Shown here: piece by piece, positions 40,049 through 49,605 of the stretch
How the letters are laid out: every line of letters starts with the position of its first letter
Numbering within the stretch: position 1 is the stretch's first letter
NCBI GenBank assembly: GCA_964628835.1
Contig: CAZVME010000001.1
Span: 65,127 to 129,126, forward strand
Length of the DNA: 64,000 nt
Direction: 5' to 3'
Source: JAAGZL01 sp964628835
GTDB lineage: Bacteria > Pseudomonadota > Gammaproteobacteria > Chromatiales > Chromatiaceae
Translations under genes and position numbers: made by a program
The notes under the pieces: generated by a model
Databases searched by the model: none
What the model was told of the DNA's origin: nothing
What the model saw: only the letters and a program-made list of their open reading frames with translations

Positions 40049-40630
40049 CTAGCCTGTTTTTTGCGCCACCAGCATGGCCATATCACGCCAGCCCAGAGAC
40101 ACATCACCCAACAACAGCTCCTCACGATAGACCCTCAGTTGCAAGGGTCTGAACATCTCCAATAACTCATTGTCCGCCAGGCGTCTGCTCGAATCAGACG
40201 GGCCATTCTCCGATACCTTCTTACGGGTAAAGGTCTGATAGAACAGGAGGCCACCAGGGGTGAGTGCATCAATGATCGATCTGGTCAGGGCCCTATCCAG
40301 AAAGTGCGCCACCAGTATGACATCACAGCTGTCTGCAGCTGGCGGCTGTCCGACAACGTCTCTGACTTCGCTGTTAATCTGGAGACCGGACTCTTCTGCG
40401 GCCTGATTGAGACGCTGAATGGCTACCGGTGACTGATCCCAGGCAGCAACCTCAAGACCGGCATTGGCCAGAAGCAGGGCATTCGCCCCACGCCCGCAGG
40501 CCAGATCCAGGGCCTGGCCTGAGGCAGGCAGTAGATGGATATTTTCGGTGAGTACCCTGGCTGTATTCCCGAGACCTTCGGCCTCAAAGTGCCTGGCATC
40601 CCATTTCTGTCTGATTTCCGACCCACTCAC
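40049..40630 (-). CDS. Class I SAM-dependent methyltransferase
   Basis: 193 residues. Motif I LDLACGRGANALLLANAG (SAM glycine loop), acidic motif II end in EVAAWDQSP, motif IV-like DSCDVILVAHFLDR. Small size and the DRALTRSII segment resemble the TehB/UbiE-like family. Starts four bases after metZ ends and is probably the last gene of the leftward metZ-purF-cvpA operon. The substrate is unknown. Confidence 0.82.
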   Translation of the reverse strand: MSGSEIRQKWDARHFEAEGLGNTARVLTENIHLLPASGQALDLACGRGANALLLANAGLEVAAWDQSPVAIQRLNQAAEESGLQINSEVRDVVGQPPAADSCDVILVAHFLDRALTRSIIDALTPGGLLFYQTFTRKKVSENGPSDSSRRLADNELLEMFRPLQLRVYREELLLGDVSLGWRDMAMLVAQKTG

Positions 40631-40634
40631 CCGG

Positions 40635-41819
40635 TCAACATCCCAATCCCCGGCTCAGGTCGGCCTTGATGTCCGGCACCTCTTCCAGCCCCACCGACAA
40701 TCGAATCAGGTTGTCACTGATCCCTGATTCCTGCCGCTCTTCCAGCGTGAGACGCCCATGGGTGGTACTAGCGGGATGGGTAATGGTGGTCTTGGAATCA
40801 CCCAGATTGGCAGTAATGGATAGCATGCGAGTGGAATCAATCAGCTCCCAAGCGGCCTCTTTTCCTCCGACCAGTTCGAAGGAGAGAATCCCACCAGGCA
40901 GGCTCTGTTGCCGCTGGGCCAGTTCAAATTGCGGGTGGCTCTCCAGTCCGGGATAGTAGACCCGTTCCACCATGGATTGCTCTTGCAGCCAGTGCGCTAT
41001 CTCAGCAGCGCTTGCAGAGTGTCTCTGCATCCGCAGGTTAAGGGTCTCCAGACCTTTCAGGAACACCCAGGCATTGAAGGGGCTCATGGTTGGACCTGTG
41101 GTGCGCAGCACCCCGAACACCTCCTCCCCTACCAGATTGGCATCACCAACCACAGCGCCGCCCACACAGCGCCCCTGGCCGTCCAGGTACTTGGTGGCGG
41201 AGTGAACTACAATATCCGCACCCAGCTCCAGGGGCCGCATAATCGCCGGAGTACAAAAACAGTTGTCCACCACCAGGATGCAGTCGTTGGCATGGGCCAA
41301 CTTGGCAAGCGCGGCAACATCCCCCAATTCGGTCAGCGGGTTGGACGGGGTCTCCAGAAACAGCAGCCTGGTATTGGGTCGGATTGCCTGTTCCCACGCA
41401 GCCCGATCTTCCAGGGCAACATAGCTGGTCTGGATGTTGAAGCGATCCAGGTATTTATTAAACAGCATGGTGGTGGAGCCAAAGATGCTGCGCGAGGAGA
41501 CGACATGATCCCCGGCACGCAACAGCCCCATGCACACAGACATGATTGCGGCCATGCCGGATGCCGTTGCCACACAGCTCTCTCCACCCTCCAGGGCGGC
41601 CAGACGCTGTTCAAAATTTCTTACAGTAGGATTGGTGAAACGTGAGTAGATATTACCTGGCTCATCACCGGCAAACCTGGCGGCAGCCTCGGCTGCGCTA
41701 TTGAACACAAAACTCGAGGTGGGGAATATCGCTTCCGAGTGTTCACCCTCCCCGGTTCTGGCCTGCCCGGCCCTCACTGCATTGGTGGCAAAGCCCCACT
41801 CTTCATCGTCAATTGTCAT
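40635..41819 (-). CDS. metZ: O-succinylhomoserine sulfhydrylase
   Basis: PLP enzyme of direct sulfhydrylation: O-succinylhomoserine plus sulfide gives homocysteine. 394 residues from MTIDDEEWGFATNAVRAGQA. Family marks: FPTSSFVFNSAAEAAARF, YSRFTNPTVRNFEQRLAALEG, the PLP region DNCFCTPAIMRPLELGADIV and the lysine in VHSATKYLDGQGRCVGG. Position directly downstream of purF is the gammaproteobacterial arrangement (Pseudomonas type), which makes metZ a better call than other gamma-family members. It draws on homoserine made through asd. Confidence 0.93.
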   Translation of the reverse strand: MTIDDEEWGFATNAVRAGQARTGEGEHSEAIFPTSSFVFNSAAEAAARFAGDEPGNIYSRFTNPTVRNFEQRLAALEGGESCVATASGMAAIMSVCMGLLRAGDHVVSSRSIFGSTTMLFNKYLDRFNIQTSYVALEDRAAWEQAIRPNTRLLFLETPSNPLTELGDVAALAKLAHANDCILVVDNCFCTPAIMRPLELGADIVVHSATKYLDGQGRCVGGAVVGDANLVGEEVFGVLRTTGPTMSPFNAWVFLKGLETLNLRMQRHSASAAEIAHWLQEQSMVERVYYPGLESHPQFELAQRQQSLPGGILSFELVGGKEAAWELIDSTRMLSITANLGDSKTTITHPASTTHGRLTLEERQESGISDNLIRLSVGLEEVPDIKADLSRGLGC

Positions 41820-41838
41820 CACTTACCTGTATGGTTTC

Positions 41839-43353
41839 CTAGGCGCTGTTATGCAGCCCTATTATGCTGATCTCCGCCGACTCTTCACTCTGCTTTGCAC
41901 CATCACTGCGCAACAGCTCCAGCTGTTCCAGGTAATGATCACTCACATCACCGGTGATGTACTCCCCATCAAACACCGAGGTATCAAACCGCTTCACCTC
42001 AGACTTATCCCTCTTCTGCACTGCATTGATCAGATCATCCAAATCCTGATAGATCAGCTTATCTGCGCCGATTATCTCCCGCACCTGTTCCACACTGCGG
42101 TCATGTGCCACCAGCTCGCTGGCCGCAGGCATATCGATTCCGTACACATTTGGATACCGCACCGGTGGAGCAGCCGAGGCAAAATAGACCTTGTTTGCAC
42201 CCGCCTCCCGCGCCATCTGCACAATCTGTTTCGAGGTGGTGCCACGTACAATGGAGTCATCCACCAGTAGCACATTCTTGCCCTTGAACTCTGAGTCAAT
42301 GGCATTCAGTTTCTGCCGCACCGACTTCTTACGCACGGTCTGACCCGGCATGATAAAGGTACGGCCTATGTAGCGGTTCTTAATGAAACCCTCTGAATAT
42401 CTTATGTCCAGATTGGTCGCCAGCTCCAAGGCTGCGGTGCGGCTGGTATCCGGAATCGGGATCACCACATCGATATCGAAATCCGGCCACTCCTGCTCAA
42501 TTTTTTTGGCTAGGGCAACACCCATTCTCGATCTGGCCTTGTGTACAAAAATATCGTCAATGATGGTGTCCGGTCGGGCAAAATAGACAAACTCGAAGAT
42601 ACAGGGCGAATGGATGGGATTGGCGGCGCACTGGAAGGTGTGCAGGTTTCCGTCCATATCTATGTATACCGCTTCTCCAGGCTCCAGGTCACGAATGCGC
42701 TCAAATCCCAGCACATCCAGGGCTACGCTCTCAGAGGCGATCATATACTCCGTGCCACCACTGGTTTCTCTCTTGCCAAATACCACTGGGCGGATACCAA
42801 AGGGGTCACGGAATCCCAGCACCCCATAATCGGTGATCATGGCCACCGCAGCATAGCCACCTCGGCAGCGCTTATGTACCCCAGCCACGGCCTGGAATAC
42901 CTCTTTTTCCGTAATCCGAAGTTGCCCCTGCACCTGTAGTTCATGGGCAAATACATTCAGCAGAATTTCTGAATCGGAGTTGGTGTTGATATGGCGCAGA
43001 TCCTCCATGAACAGATCCCGCTTCAACTCTTCGGCATTGGTCAGGTTGCCGTTATGGGCCAGGGTTATGCCGTAGGGGGAGTTGACATAGAATGGTTGCG
43101 CTTCGGCGGATGAGGAGCAACCTGCGGTGGGGTAACGCACATGGGCAATTCCCATATCCCCCACTAGATTGATCATGTGCTTGGTGCGAAAGACATCCTT
43201 AGCCAGTCCATTACCCTTACACAGGTACAGTTTGCCATCCTGTGACGTGACAATACCTGCGGCATCCTGTCCACGATGTTGCAGTACCAGCAAGGCATCA
43301 TACAACGCCTGGTTAACCTGACTGCGTCCAAAGATCCCAACAATACCGCACAT
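41839..43353 (-). CDS. purF: Amidophosphoribosyltransferase
   Basis: First committed step of purine synthesis: PRPP plus glutamine gives phosphoribosylamine. 504 residues with the catalytic N-terminal cysteine exposed after Met removal (MCGIVGIFG), glutaminase motifs GIAHVRYPTAG and GNLTNAEEL, and the PRPP loop NVLLVDDSIVRGTTS. The length is normal. Follows cvpA by 62 bases in the same direction, the order cvpA-purF known from E. coli. Confidence 0.97.
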   Translation of the reverse strand: MCGIVGIFGRSQVNQALYDALLVLQHRGQDAAGIVTSQDGKLYLCKGNGLAKDVFRTKHMINLVGDMGIAHVRYPTAGCSSSAEAQPFYVNSPYGITLAHNGNLTNAEELKRDLFMEDLRHINTNSDSEILLNVFAHELQVQGQLRITEKEVFQAVAGVHKRCRGGYAAVAMITDYGVLGFRDPFGIRPVVFGKRETSGGTEYMIASESVALDVLGFERIRDLEPGEAVYIDMDGNLHTFQCAANPIHSPCIFEFVYFARPDTIIDDIFVHKARSRMGVALAKKIEQEWPDFDIDVVIPIPDTSRTAALELATNLDIRYSEGFIKNRYIGRTFIMPGQTVRKKSVRQKLNAIDSEFKGKNVLLVDDSIVRGTTSKQIVQMAREAGANKVYFASAAPPVRYPNVYGIDMPAASELVAHDRSVEQVREIIGADKLIYQDLDDLINAVQKRDKSEVKRFDTSVFDGEYITGDVSDHYLEQLELLRSDGAKQSEESAEISIIGLHNSA

Positions 43354-43415
43354 GTTTCGGTGCTCCGAAAAAAACTAGTAAACAGTGATAAAACGTTGAT
43401 TCACAAGCCGGACAG

Positions 43416-43907
43416 TTATTTAAAGCTGAACTTGGTTGCAATATCAGGAGGCAACAGATCCCGTAGCCATAGCGCCAAATCCTGGAAGTAGTTGATTAGC
43501 TGCGACTGCTGCCACCAGGGGTCATTGGGGAACGGGGTCAACCCCGCCAGCAACACCACAACCGCCACCAGCACAGCGCCTCTGGCCGCCCCAAACAACA
43601 CACCCACCATACGGTCGGTACCGGTCAGACCGGTCTTATCAACCAGTTGTCCAACCAGGTAGTTGACCAAGGCCCCCAAAATGAGGGTTATAAGGAATAG
43701 TATGGCAAATGCCGCTCCAAGACGCACAGAGGGGACGGTAATCCACTCCAGGTGCAGCGACAGATCACGGAAAAATGTCCAACTTATCCAGAATGCGAGT
43801 ATCCAGGCCGCCAGCGAGAATGCCTCGCGCATAAATCCGCGCATCAAGCTAACAAGAGACGAGAGGCAGATAATGCCAATTATGACGTAGTCCACCCAGA
43901 TCATCAT
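43416..43907 (-). CDS. cvpA: CvpA family membrane protein
   Basis: 163 residues (MMIW at the start, either methionine possible). Four transmembrane helices: VDYVIIGIICLSSLVSLMRG, then SLAAWILAFWISW, LGAAFAILFLITLILGALVN and ARGAVLVAVVVLLAGL. CvpA is needed for colicin V production and for biofilm and envelope traits in several species. Classic partner of purF. Confidence 0.92.
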   Translation of the reverse strand: MMIWVDYVIIGIICLSSLVSLMRGFMREAFSLAAWILAFWISWTFFRDLSLHLEWITVPSVRLGAAFAILFLITLILGALVNYLVGQLVDKTGLTGTDRMVGVLFGAARGAVLVAVVVLLAGLTPFPNDPWWQQSQLINYFQDLALWLRDLLPPDIATKFSFK

Positions 43908-43967
43908 AGAACCTTTGGTTTGGGGCTAAAGGCTAATTCTACCAGAGCCGTTTTCAGAGCTGAAGGC

Positions 43968-44561
43968 TCAATGATAGCTTTTTAATCTGCCTTTGAGTTT
44001 CTTGGATTTTAAATACTTGTTTAATTTTACCAGCATCTGCTCGGCCCGCTTCTTATCCACTTCCGGCCCCACCAGGACCCGGTGCAGAATCTTGCCCTTC
44101 ACACCCACTTGATCAGTGAATGCGGCATATTTTTTTCCTTGCAGGGTCTTCACCAGTTTATCGGCATTGCTGCGTTGGGAAAAACTGCCCACCTGGATAA
44201 CCCAGGCGCTCAGACCCACTCTTGGGGCTGGGGTCTGCTGCTCTTTTGCCGCAGGCTTAGACTTAACCTTTGCTTTGGGTTTTGTCTTAGTGGCCTGTCC
44301 CTTGGTGACATCACTTCCTGAGGACGGGGCTACAACTTGGTCTGGCGTCTCTGTTTCTGCTGCAGCTGGCTGAGATAGATCCTCTGACTCCAGCGGCAAC
44401 ACCTTGGATGAGAAGTCTGTCTCAGGCTTATCCGGGATGATGTTCTCTTCCAGATCTGTTGAGACCACCGACTCCTGTTCCAACAACATGGGGACAAAAA
44501 TAACGACCAGCGATACCAGAACCGTGGCACCAATAAGACGTTTTTTCAGACCTTCATCCAC
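43968..44561 (-). CDS. dedD: SPOR-domain cell division protein
   Basis: 197 residues: one N-terminal transmembrane helix (RLIGATVLVSLVVIFVPMLL), an acidic then proline/lysine/alanine-rich periplasmic linker, and a C-terminal SPOR domain (about 120-195: AWVIQVGSFSQRSNADKLV). SPOR binds denuded septal peptidoglycan; DedD assists septation in E. coli. The position after folC is conserved in gammaproteobacteria. Confidence 0.9.
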   Translation of the reverse strand: MDEGLKKRLIGATVLVSLVVIFVPMLLEQESVVSTDLEENIIPDKPETDFSSKVLPLESEDLSQPAAAETETPDQVVAPSSGSDVTKGQATKTKPKAKVKSKPAAKEQQTPAPRVGLSAWVIQVGSFSQRSNADKLVKTLQGKKYAAFTDQVGVKGKILHRVLVGPEVDKKRAEQMLVKLNKYLKSKKLKGRLKSYH

Positions 44562-44580
44562 CTACTTCTCCTAATCCAGG

Positions 44581-45864
44581 TTAGTTTGCCAGACTTACTA
44601 TATCAGGGTGCTGCATGATCTCAGCCACTGTATAGAAAGATCCGAATACGATGAGTCTATCATGTGTTCCAGCATCTGCCATCGCCTTTGTCATGGCAGC
44701 TGTCAGATCGTGATGAATCTCTATGTTAGACCCATCTACCCCGGCGGCAACCAGCGCCTGTTCCAACTGTTCCAGACTAGCCGTCCGCTCCGCCTTTATC
44801 TCTCCCGTGTACCAGCGGTCAACCAGGCCAATGAGCGGTGTTACCAGCTCAGAAATCCTCTTGTCCGCCAGGGCCGAGAACAGCGCCAAGGTGCGCCCAC
44901 CGCCAGTCAACTTACTCAGGTTTGCCGCCAGCTCCCTGGCGGCCTCAGCGTTGTGCGCCACATCCAGGATTATCTTTCTGGGACCAGGCAAGAGCTGAAA
45001 ACGCCCCGGAATATGCAGGTTGTTCAGGCCCTGCTTGATCGAGTCGCCGCTAACCGGCAACCGCTCCTGAAGCTGTTCCAGGACCATCAGCACAGCAGAG
45101 CCGTTACGATAGATGAATTGCCCGCCCACTTTGGGGTGCGGCAGGCTGGAGTAACTGCTGTTCCTTCCCGTCCAACTCCAGTGCTCTGCTGATTGAATGT
45201 ATCGAAACTCCTTTCCGGCAATACAAAGATCCACCCTCAGTTCTGAGGCCCTTGCAAGCAGTGAAGCCGGCGGATCGTCACCGGCAAACACTCCGGGAAT
45301 CCCAGCACGCAAAATACCCGCCTTTTCCAGGGCGATCTCCTCTCTGGTCTCTCCCAGCCACTGGGTGTGATCTATATCTATGCTGGTGATGAGTGCCGCA
45401 TCTGGATCCAGAATGTTCACCGCATCCAGCCTGCCGCCCAACCCTACTTCCAGGATTACCACGTCCAGAGATGCTGTGGAAAATATGTCCAGGGCGGCCA
45501 GGGTGCCAAACTCGAAGTAGGTCAGGGTGACGCCATCTCTAGCTTTATCCACCCGAGCGAATGAGTCACAAATGGCCTGATCAGTCGCCTCCTGGCCATT
45601 AACCAGGATGCGCTCGTTATATTTCAGTAGATGAGGAGAGGTGTAGCAACCTACGCTATACCCAGCTGCCAGTAGAATCGATTCCAGCAGGGCCGCGCTG
45701 GACCCCTTGCCATTGGTCCCGGCAATAGTGATTACCACAGAGTTAAAGCGTTCGGCGCTGACTCTGCGCCAGACCTCCGCGACCCTATCCAGACCCAGCT
45801 CAATCTCACTGTGATGCAGGGTCACCTGCCAATCCAGCCACTCCTGGAGGGTTGCGAAACGCAT
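44581..45864 (-). CDS. folC: Folylpolyglutamate synthase / dihydrofolate synthase
   Basis: 427 residues. ATP-binding loop GTNGKGSSAALLESILLAAG, ligase motifs LEVGLGGRLDAVN, ITSIDIDHTQWLGETREEIA and EKAGILRAGIPG. Adds glutamate to dihydropteroate and folates. It sits between accD and dedD as in many gammaproteobacteria, with short spacings (26 and 19 bases). Confidence 0.95.
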   Translation of the reverse strand: MRFATLQEWLDWQVTLHHSEIELGLDRVAEVWRRVSAERFNSVVITIAGTNGKGSSAALLESILLAAGYSVGCYTSPHLLKYNERILVNGQEATDQAICDSFARVDKARDGVTLTYFEFGTLAALDIFSTASLDVVILEVGLGGRLDAVNILDPDAALITSIDIDHTQWLGETREEIALEKAGILRAGIPGVFAGDDPPASLLARASELRVDLCIAGKEFRYIQSAEHWSWTGRNSSYSSLPHPKVGGQFIYRNGSAVLMVLEQLQERLPVSGDSIKQGLNNLHIPGRFQLLPGPRKIILDVAHNAEAARELAANLSKLTGGGRTLALFSALADKRISELVTPLIGLVDRWYTGEIKAERTASLEQLEQALVAAGVDGSNIEIHHDLTAAMTKAMADAGTHDRLIVFGSFYTVAEIMQHPDIVSLAN

Positions 45865-45891
45865 ATGGTCTAATCGGTTTGCTGTTATGGC

Positions 45892-46752
45892 CTATGCTGA
45901 CGGTTTATCGGTAAGCTTACTCAGCAGATTTGCCATCTCGTCACGCAGGTTGCGCCGGTCTATGATCATATCGATTGCGCCATGGTCCAGCAGGAACTCA
46001 CTGCGCTGAAAGCCCTCGGGCAACTTCTCCCGCACAGTCTGCTCAATCACCCTGGGACCGGCAAAGCCGATCAGGGCATTGGGTTCGGCAACGTTGACAT
46101 CCCCCAACATGGCAAAGCTGGCGGAAACACCACCCATGGTCGGGTCGGTCAGCACCGAAATAAACGGCAGTCCACGCTTGGACATACGGCTCAACACCGC
46201 ACTGGTCTTGGCCATCTGCAGCAGGGAAAACAGAGACTCCTGCATGCGCGCGCCACCACTGGCGGAGAAGCAGATCATGGGGATATTCTTTTCTATCGCC
46301 ATATCGGCGCCACGTACAAACTTCTCTCCCACAACGGATCCCATGGAGCCGCCCATAAAACTGAACTCGAATGCGGCGGCCACCAGCTCCTGCCCCTTGA
46401 GTTTGCCGCGCATAACCACCATGGCATCCTTCTCACCGGTCTGCTTCTGAGCCTGAGTAATACGTTCTCTGTATTTCTTGGTGTCTTTGAACTTCAACGG
46501 ATCGGTTGGAGAGAGATCTGCTCCAATCTCTTCCATGGCGTCTGGATCAAGAAACGTATCCAACCTGCGTCTGGCGCCGATCCTGTTGTGGTGCGAGCAC
46601 TTTGGACATACATCCAGGTTGCGTTCCATCTCAGCACGGTAGAGAACCGCAGAACATCCAGGACACTTGTCCCAAAGTCCTTCCGGTACAGCACGTTTAC
46701 TGCTGCCGTCGGTAAGAATACGGCTCGGCATCAGTTTTTCAAACCAGCTCAT
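45892..46752 (-). CDS. accD: Acetyl-CoA carboxylase carboxyltransferase subunit beta
   Basis: 286 residues with the N-terminal zinc ribbon CPGC...CPKC (about residues 31-54) and crotonase-like core with GGSMGSVVGEKFVRG, SASGGARMQE and GFAGPRVIEQTVR. Forms the A2B2 carboxyltransferase with AccA. The order trpA-accD-folC is the usual one. Confidence 0.97.
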   Translation of the reverse strand: MSWFEKLMPSRILTDGSSKRAVPEGLWDKCPGCSAVLYRAEMERNLDVCPKCSHHNRIGARRRLDTFLDPDAMEEIGADLSPTDPLKFKDTKKYRERITQAQKQTGEKDAMVVMRGKLKGQELVAAAFEFSFMGGSMGSVVGEKFVRGADMAIEKNIPMICFSASGGARMQESLFSLLQMAKTSAVLSRMSKRGLPFISVLTDPTMGGVSASFAMLGDVNVAEPNALIGFAGPRVIEQTVREKLPEGFQRSEFLLDHGAIDMIIDRRNLRDEMANLLSKLTDKPSA

Positions 46753-46831
46753 AAAGCAGCTCCTATTGTCTGAAGCGTAACAAACTCTTCAGGGGAACCT
46801 CTGACCAACTCAGAGACTACCAAACTCTCTT

Positions 46832-47638
46832 TTAAATAAGATCCATCGCTTCACGCATGGATCTCAACATACGCGCAATCTCAGGACCGATCTCTTCCGG
46901 GGTGCCCTCCAGGCGCTCAACTACGTCCACCAGCACACTACCGACTATAACGGCATCTCCCACCTGGGCCACCATCTGTGCTGATTCAGCATCCCGGATA
47001 CCAAAACCGATACCGATGGGCAGTCTGGCATGACGGCGGATCTCTGCAACCTTGGCCCCCACCTCACCCAGCAGGAAGGAACCACTGCCGGTTATGCCCT
47101 TCATGGATACATAGTATATGAAGCCGCTGGCGGCGTCGCTGATGCTCTTTATTCTATCTTCAGTACTGGTGGGCGCCAGCAGCAGGATGGGATCGATCTC
47201 CCTGGGACGCAAGGCGGACAGCATCTGCTCCGCCTCCTCCGGCGGCATGTCCACCGTCAACACCCCGTCCACCCCGGCCTGTGCCGCTGCCTCGGCGAAC
47301 TCCTGATACCCCATGACTTCGATGGGATTCAGGTACCCCATGAGAATAACCGGCGTGGTGGAATCCTCCTGGCGGAACTCCTGCACCATGGCGAGCACAT
47401 CGCTAATGCTGATGTTGTTCTTCAGCGCCCGCTCACTGGCACGCTGGATTATGGGTCCGTCTGCCATGGGGTCGGAAAACGGTACTCCCAGTTCGATCAT
47501 GTTGGCCCCAGCCTCCACCATCTTGTGCATCAGGGGAACCGTGATCTCATAATAGGGATCTCCTGCGGTCACAAACGGGATCAGCGCCACCTTGTTTGCT
47601 TCATCCAGCTGTTTAAAACATGCACTAATCCTGCTCAT
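46832..47638 (-). CDS. trpA: Tryptophan synthase alpha subunit
   Basis: 268 residues. Motifs IELGVPFSDPMADGPIIQRA (catalytic glutamate E), DGVLTVDMPPEEAE (catalytic aspartate), GFIYYVSMKGITGS and IGIGFGIRDAESA. Cleaves indole-3-glycerol phosphate to indole, channelled to TrpB. The start overlaps the trpB stop by four bases (ATGA). Confidence 0.97.
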   Translation of the reverse strand: MSRISACFKQLDEANKVALIPFVTAGDPYYEITVPLMHKMVEAGANMIELGVPFSDPMADGPIIQRASERALKNNISISDVLAMVQEFRQEDSTTPVILMGYLNPIEVMGYQEFAEAAAQAGVDGVLTVDMPPEEAEQMLSALRPREIDPILLLAPTSTEDRIKSISDAASGFIYYVSMKGITGSGSFLLGEVGAKVAEIRRHARLPIGIGFGIRDAESAQMVAQVGDAVIVGSVLVDVVERLEGTPEEIGPEIARMLRSMREAMDLI

Positions 47639-48852
47639 ATCTTGATCCCCTCCAGTGCTGCCACTGTATGTATATCCTTGTCACCACGCCCGGACAGGTT
47701 AACCAGAATCGTCTGGCCTGACTGCATGGTGGGAGCCAACTTGGCGGCGTAGGCCAGAGCATGGCTGGATTCCAGGGCCGGAATTATCCCCTCCACCCGG
47801 GTCAGGGCATGAAACGCCTCCAGCGCCTCATTATCTGTGATGGCGTCATATTTAACCCTGCCAATATCCTTCAGCCAGGAGTGCTCCGGGCCCACGCCGG
47901 GGTAGTCCAGCCCGGCTGATATGGAGTGGGTCTCAATAATCTGGCCGTTGGCATCTTCCATCAGATAGGTGCGGTTTCCATGCAGCACACCGGGCCGACC
48001 GGCACACAGGGGGGCGGCGTGGTTGCCGCTCTCCAGACCGTCTCCGGCCGCCTCTACCCCATAGATGGCAACACCCTCATCCTGCAAAAAGGGGTGGAAC
48101 AGACCGATGGCATTAGAACCACCGCCCACACATGCCACCAGTGCGTCCGGCAGTTTACCTGACTGCTGCTGTATCTGTTCTCTGGCCTCACGGCCAATGA
48201 TGGTCTGAAAGTCCCTTACCATTGCCGGATAGGGATGAGGACCGGCCACGGTGCCGATGATATAGAAGGTGTTGTCTACATTTGTCACCCAATCACGCAT
48301 CGCCTCGTTCAGGGCGTCTTTCAGCGTCTTGGAGCCAGACTCCACCGATACCACCTTGGCCCCCAGCAGGCGCATGCGGTATACGTTGGCCTCCTGGCGT
48401 TTAATATCCACCTCGCCCATGTAGACCACGCACTCCAGGCCCAGGCGCGCTGCTACCGTGGCTGTGGCCACTCCATGCTGACCGGCGCCGGTCTCGGCGA
48501 TGATCCTAGTTTTACCCATGCGTTTGGCCAGGAGCGCCTGTCCAACGGTGTTGTTTACCTTATGCGCACCGGTGTGATTCAGGTCCTCCCGCTTCAGGTA
48601 GATCTGGGCCCCACCCAGCTCCCGGCTCCAGCGTTCGCAGTGATATACCGGAGATGGGCGTCCCACATAGTTTTGCAGGTCTGCGTCCAACTCCGCCAGA
48701 AACTGCTCATCCTGCATATATGTCTCGTAGGCTTTGCGCAGCTCCGTCAATGGCTCCATCAGGGTCTCTGCCACGAAAACACCACCATATGGGCCAAAGT
48801 GGCCGAGATTATCCGGCATCTTGCTAAAATCTATCTGTTCATCTGTTGGCAC
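47635..48852 (-). CDS. trpB: Tryptophan synthase beta subunit
   Basis: 405 residues from a GTG at 48,852 with GAGGAG seven bases upstream; the longer open frame lies inside trpF and was rejected. FGPYGGVFVAETLM, the PLP lysine in LNHTGAHKVNNTVGQ, the phosphate loop GGGSNAIG and the C-terminal NLSGRGDKDI are all present. The start lies within the last codons of trpF (14-base overlap), so trpF-trpB-trpA are translated as a coupled set. Confidence 0.96.
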   Translation of the reverse strand: MPTDEQIDFSKMPDNLGHFGPYGGVFVAETLMEPLTELRKAYETYMQDEQFLAELDADLQNYVGRPSPVYHCERWSRELGGAQIYLKREDLNHTGAHKVNNTVGQALLAKRMGKTRIIAETGAGQHGVATATVAARLGLECVVYMGEVDIKRQEANVYRMRLLGAKVVSVESGSKTLKDALNEAMRDWVTNVDNTFYIIGTVAGPHPYPAMVRDFQTIIGREAREQIQQQSGKLPDALVACVGGGSNAIGLFHPFLQDEGVAIYGVEAAGDGLESGNHAAPLCAGRPGVLHGNRTYLMEDANGQIIETHSISAGLDYPGVGPEHSWLKDIGRVKYDAITDNEALEAFHALTRVEGIIPALESSHALAYAAKLAPTMQSGQTILVNLSGRGDKDIHTVAALEGIKI

Positions 48853-49462
48853 GTTCCACTCCTCGCATAAATGCCAAAATCTTCTCGCTATCCTTGATGC
48901 CCTTCTCCCTTTCCACCCCACCGCTTACATCTACCGCGTAGGGTCTGACCTGTTTGATCGCCTGCTCTATGTTATCCGGGTCCAGCCCTCCGGCCAGGGT
49001 TATGGATCCGGCCAGGTCTGCCGGGACAGCCCCCCAGTTAAACTGCTCTCCAGTGCCACCCGGGGTGTCCTTGCGATAGGTATCCAGCAACAGCCCTGCT
49101 GCGACGGAGTACTTCTGCCGTTCGGCGTACAGGTCCACCCCTTCACGCATTCTGACTGCCTTGATGTAGGGACGGCCATGTCTGATGCACTCCTCCGGGG
49201 ACTCATCACCATGAAATTGCAGCAGGTCGAGATGGAGTTGGGATAGGATCTCCCCTATCTTTTCCCGATTTTCATTCACAAACAAGCCAACTACAGTGAC
49301 AAACGGCGGCAGGTCACGCACCACGACCTGGGCCTGCTCAATGCTGACGGCCCTGGGGCTGGGGGGATAAAACACGAGTCCCAGGGCATCTGCACCCAGA
49401 GATACCGCAGTGTGCGCATCCTTAGGGTTGGTTATGCCGCAGATTTTTACCCTTGTTCTCAT
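48839..49462 (-). CDS. trpF: Phosphoribosylanthranilate isomerase
   Basis: 207 residues, MRTRVKICGITNPKDAHTAV with the catalytic cysteine in KICGI, GLVFYPPSPRAVS, LQFHGDESPEEC, LAGGLDPDNI and DVSGGVE as the phosphate-binding end. Single (unfused) TrpF as in Pseudomonas. First gene of trpFBA. Confidence 0.96.
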   Translation of the reverse strand: MRTRVKICGITNPKDAHTAVSLGADALGLVFYPPSPRAVSIEQAQVVVRDLPPFVTVVGLFVNENREKIGEILSQLHLDLLQFHGDESPEECIRHGRPYIKAVRMREGVDLYAERQKYSVAAGLLLDTYRKDTPGGTGEQFNWGAVPADLAGSITLAGGLDPDNIEQAIKQVRPYAVDVSGGVEREKGIKDSEKILAFMRGVERANR

Positions 49463-49605
49463 AGGGCGCTTAAGATACAGGATCGACCTGATTTGAGAAA
49501 GGTCTTTGAATCAATTGTATGCGACTCTTTTGCCTCAACAGAGAGGAATTCGCCTCTGGCTGGTAGATGCGTTAAACACTCTCTTAACCTGTTGCGTTCA
49601 ACCGC

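Noticed and set aside
48819..48921. Longer trpB start (34 extra residues relative to the first conserved methionine)
   Set aside because: The extension lies inside trpF; a GTG with GAGGAG upstream at 48,852 is the better start.
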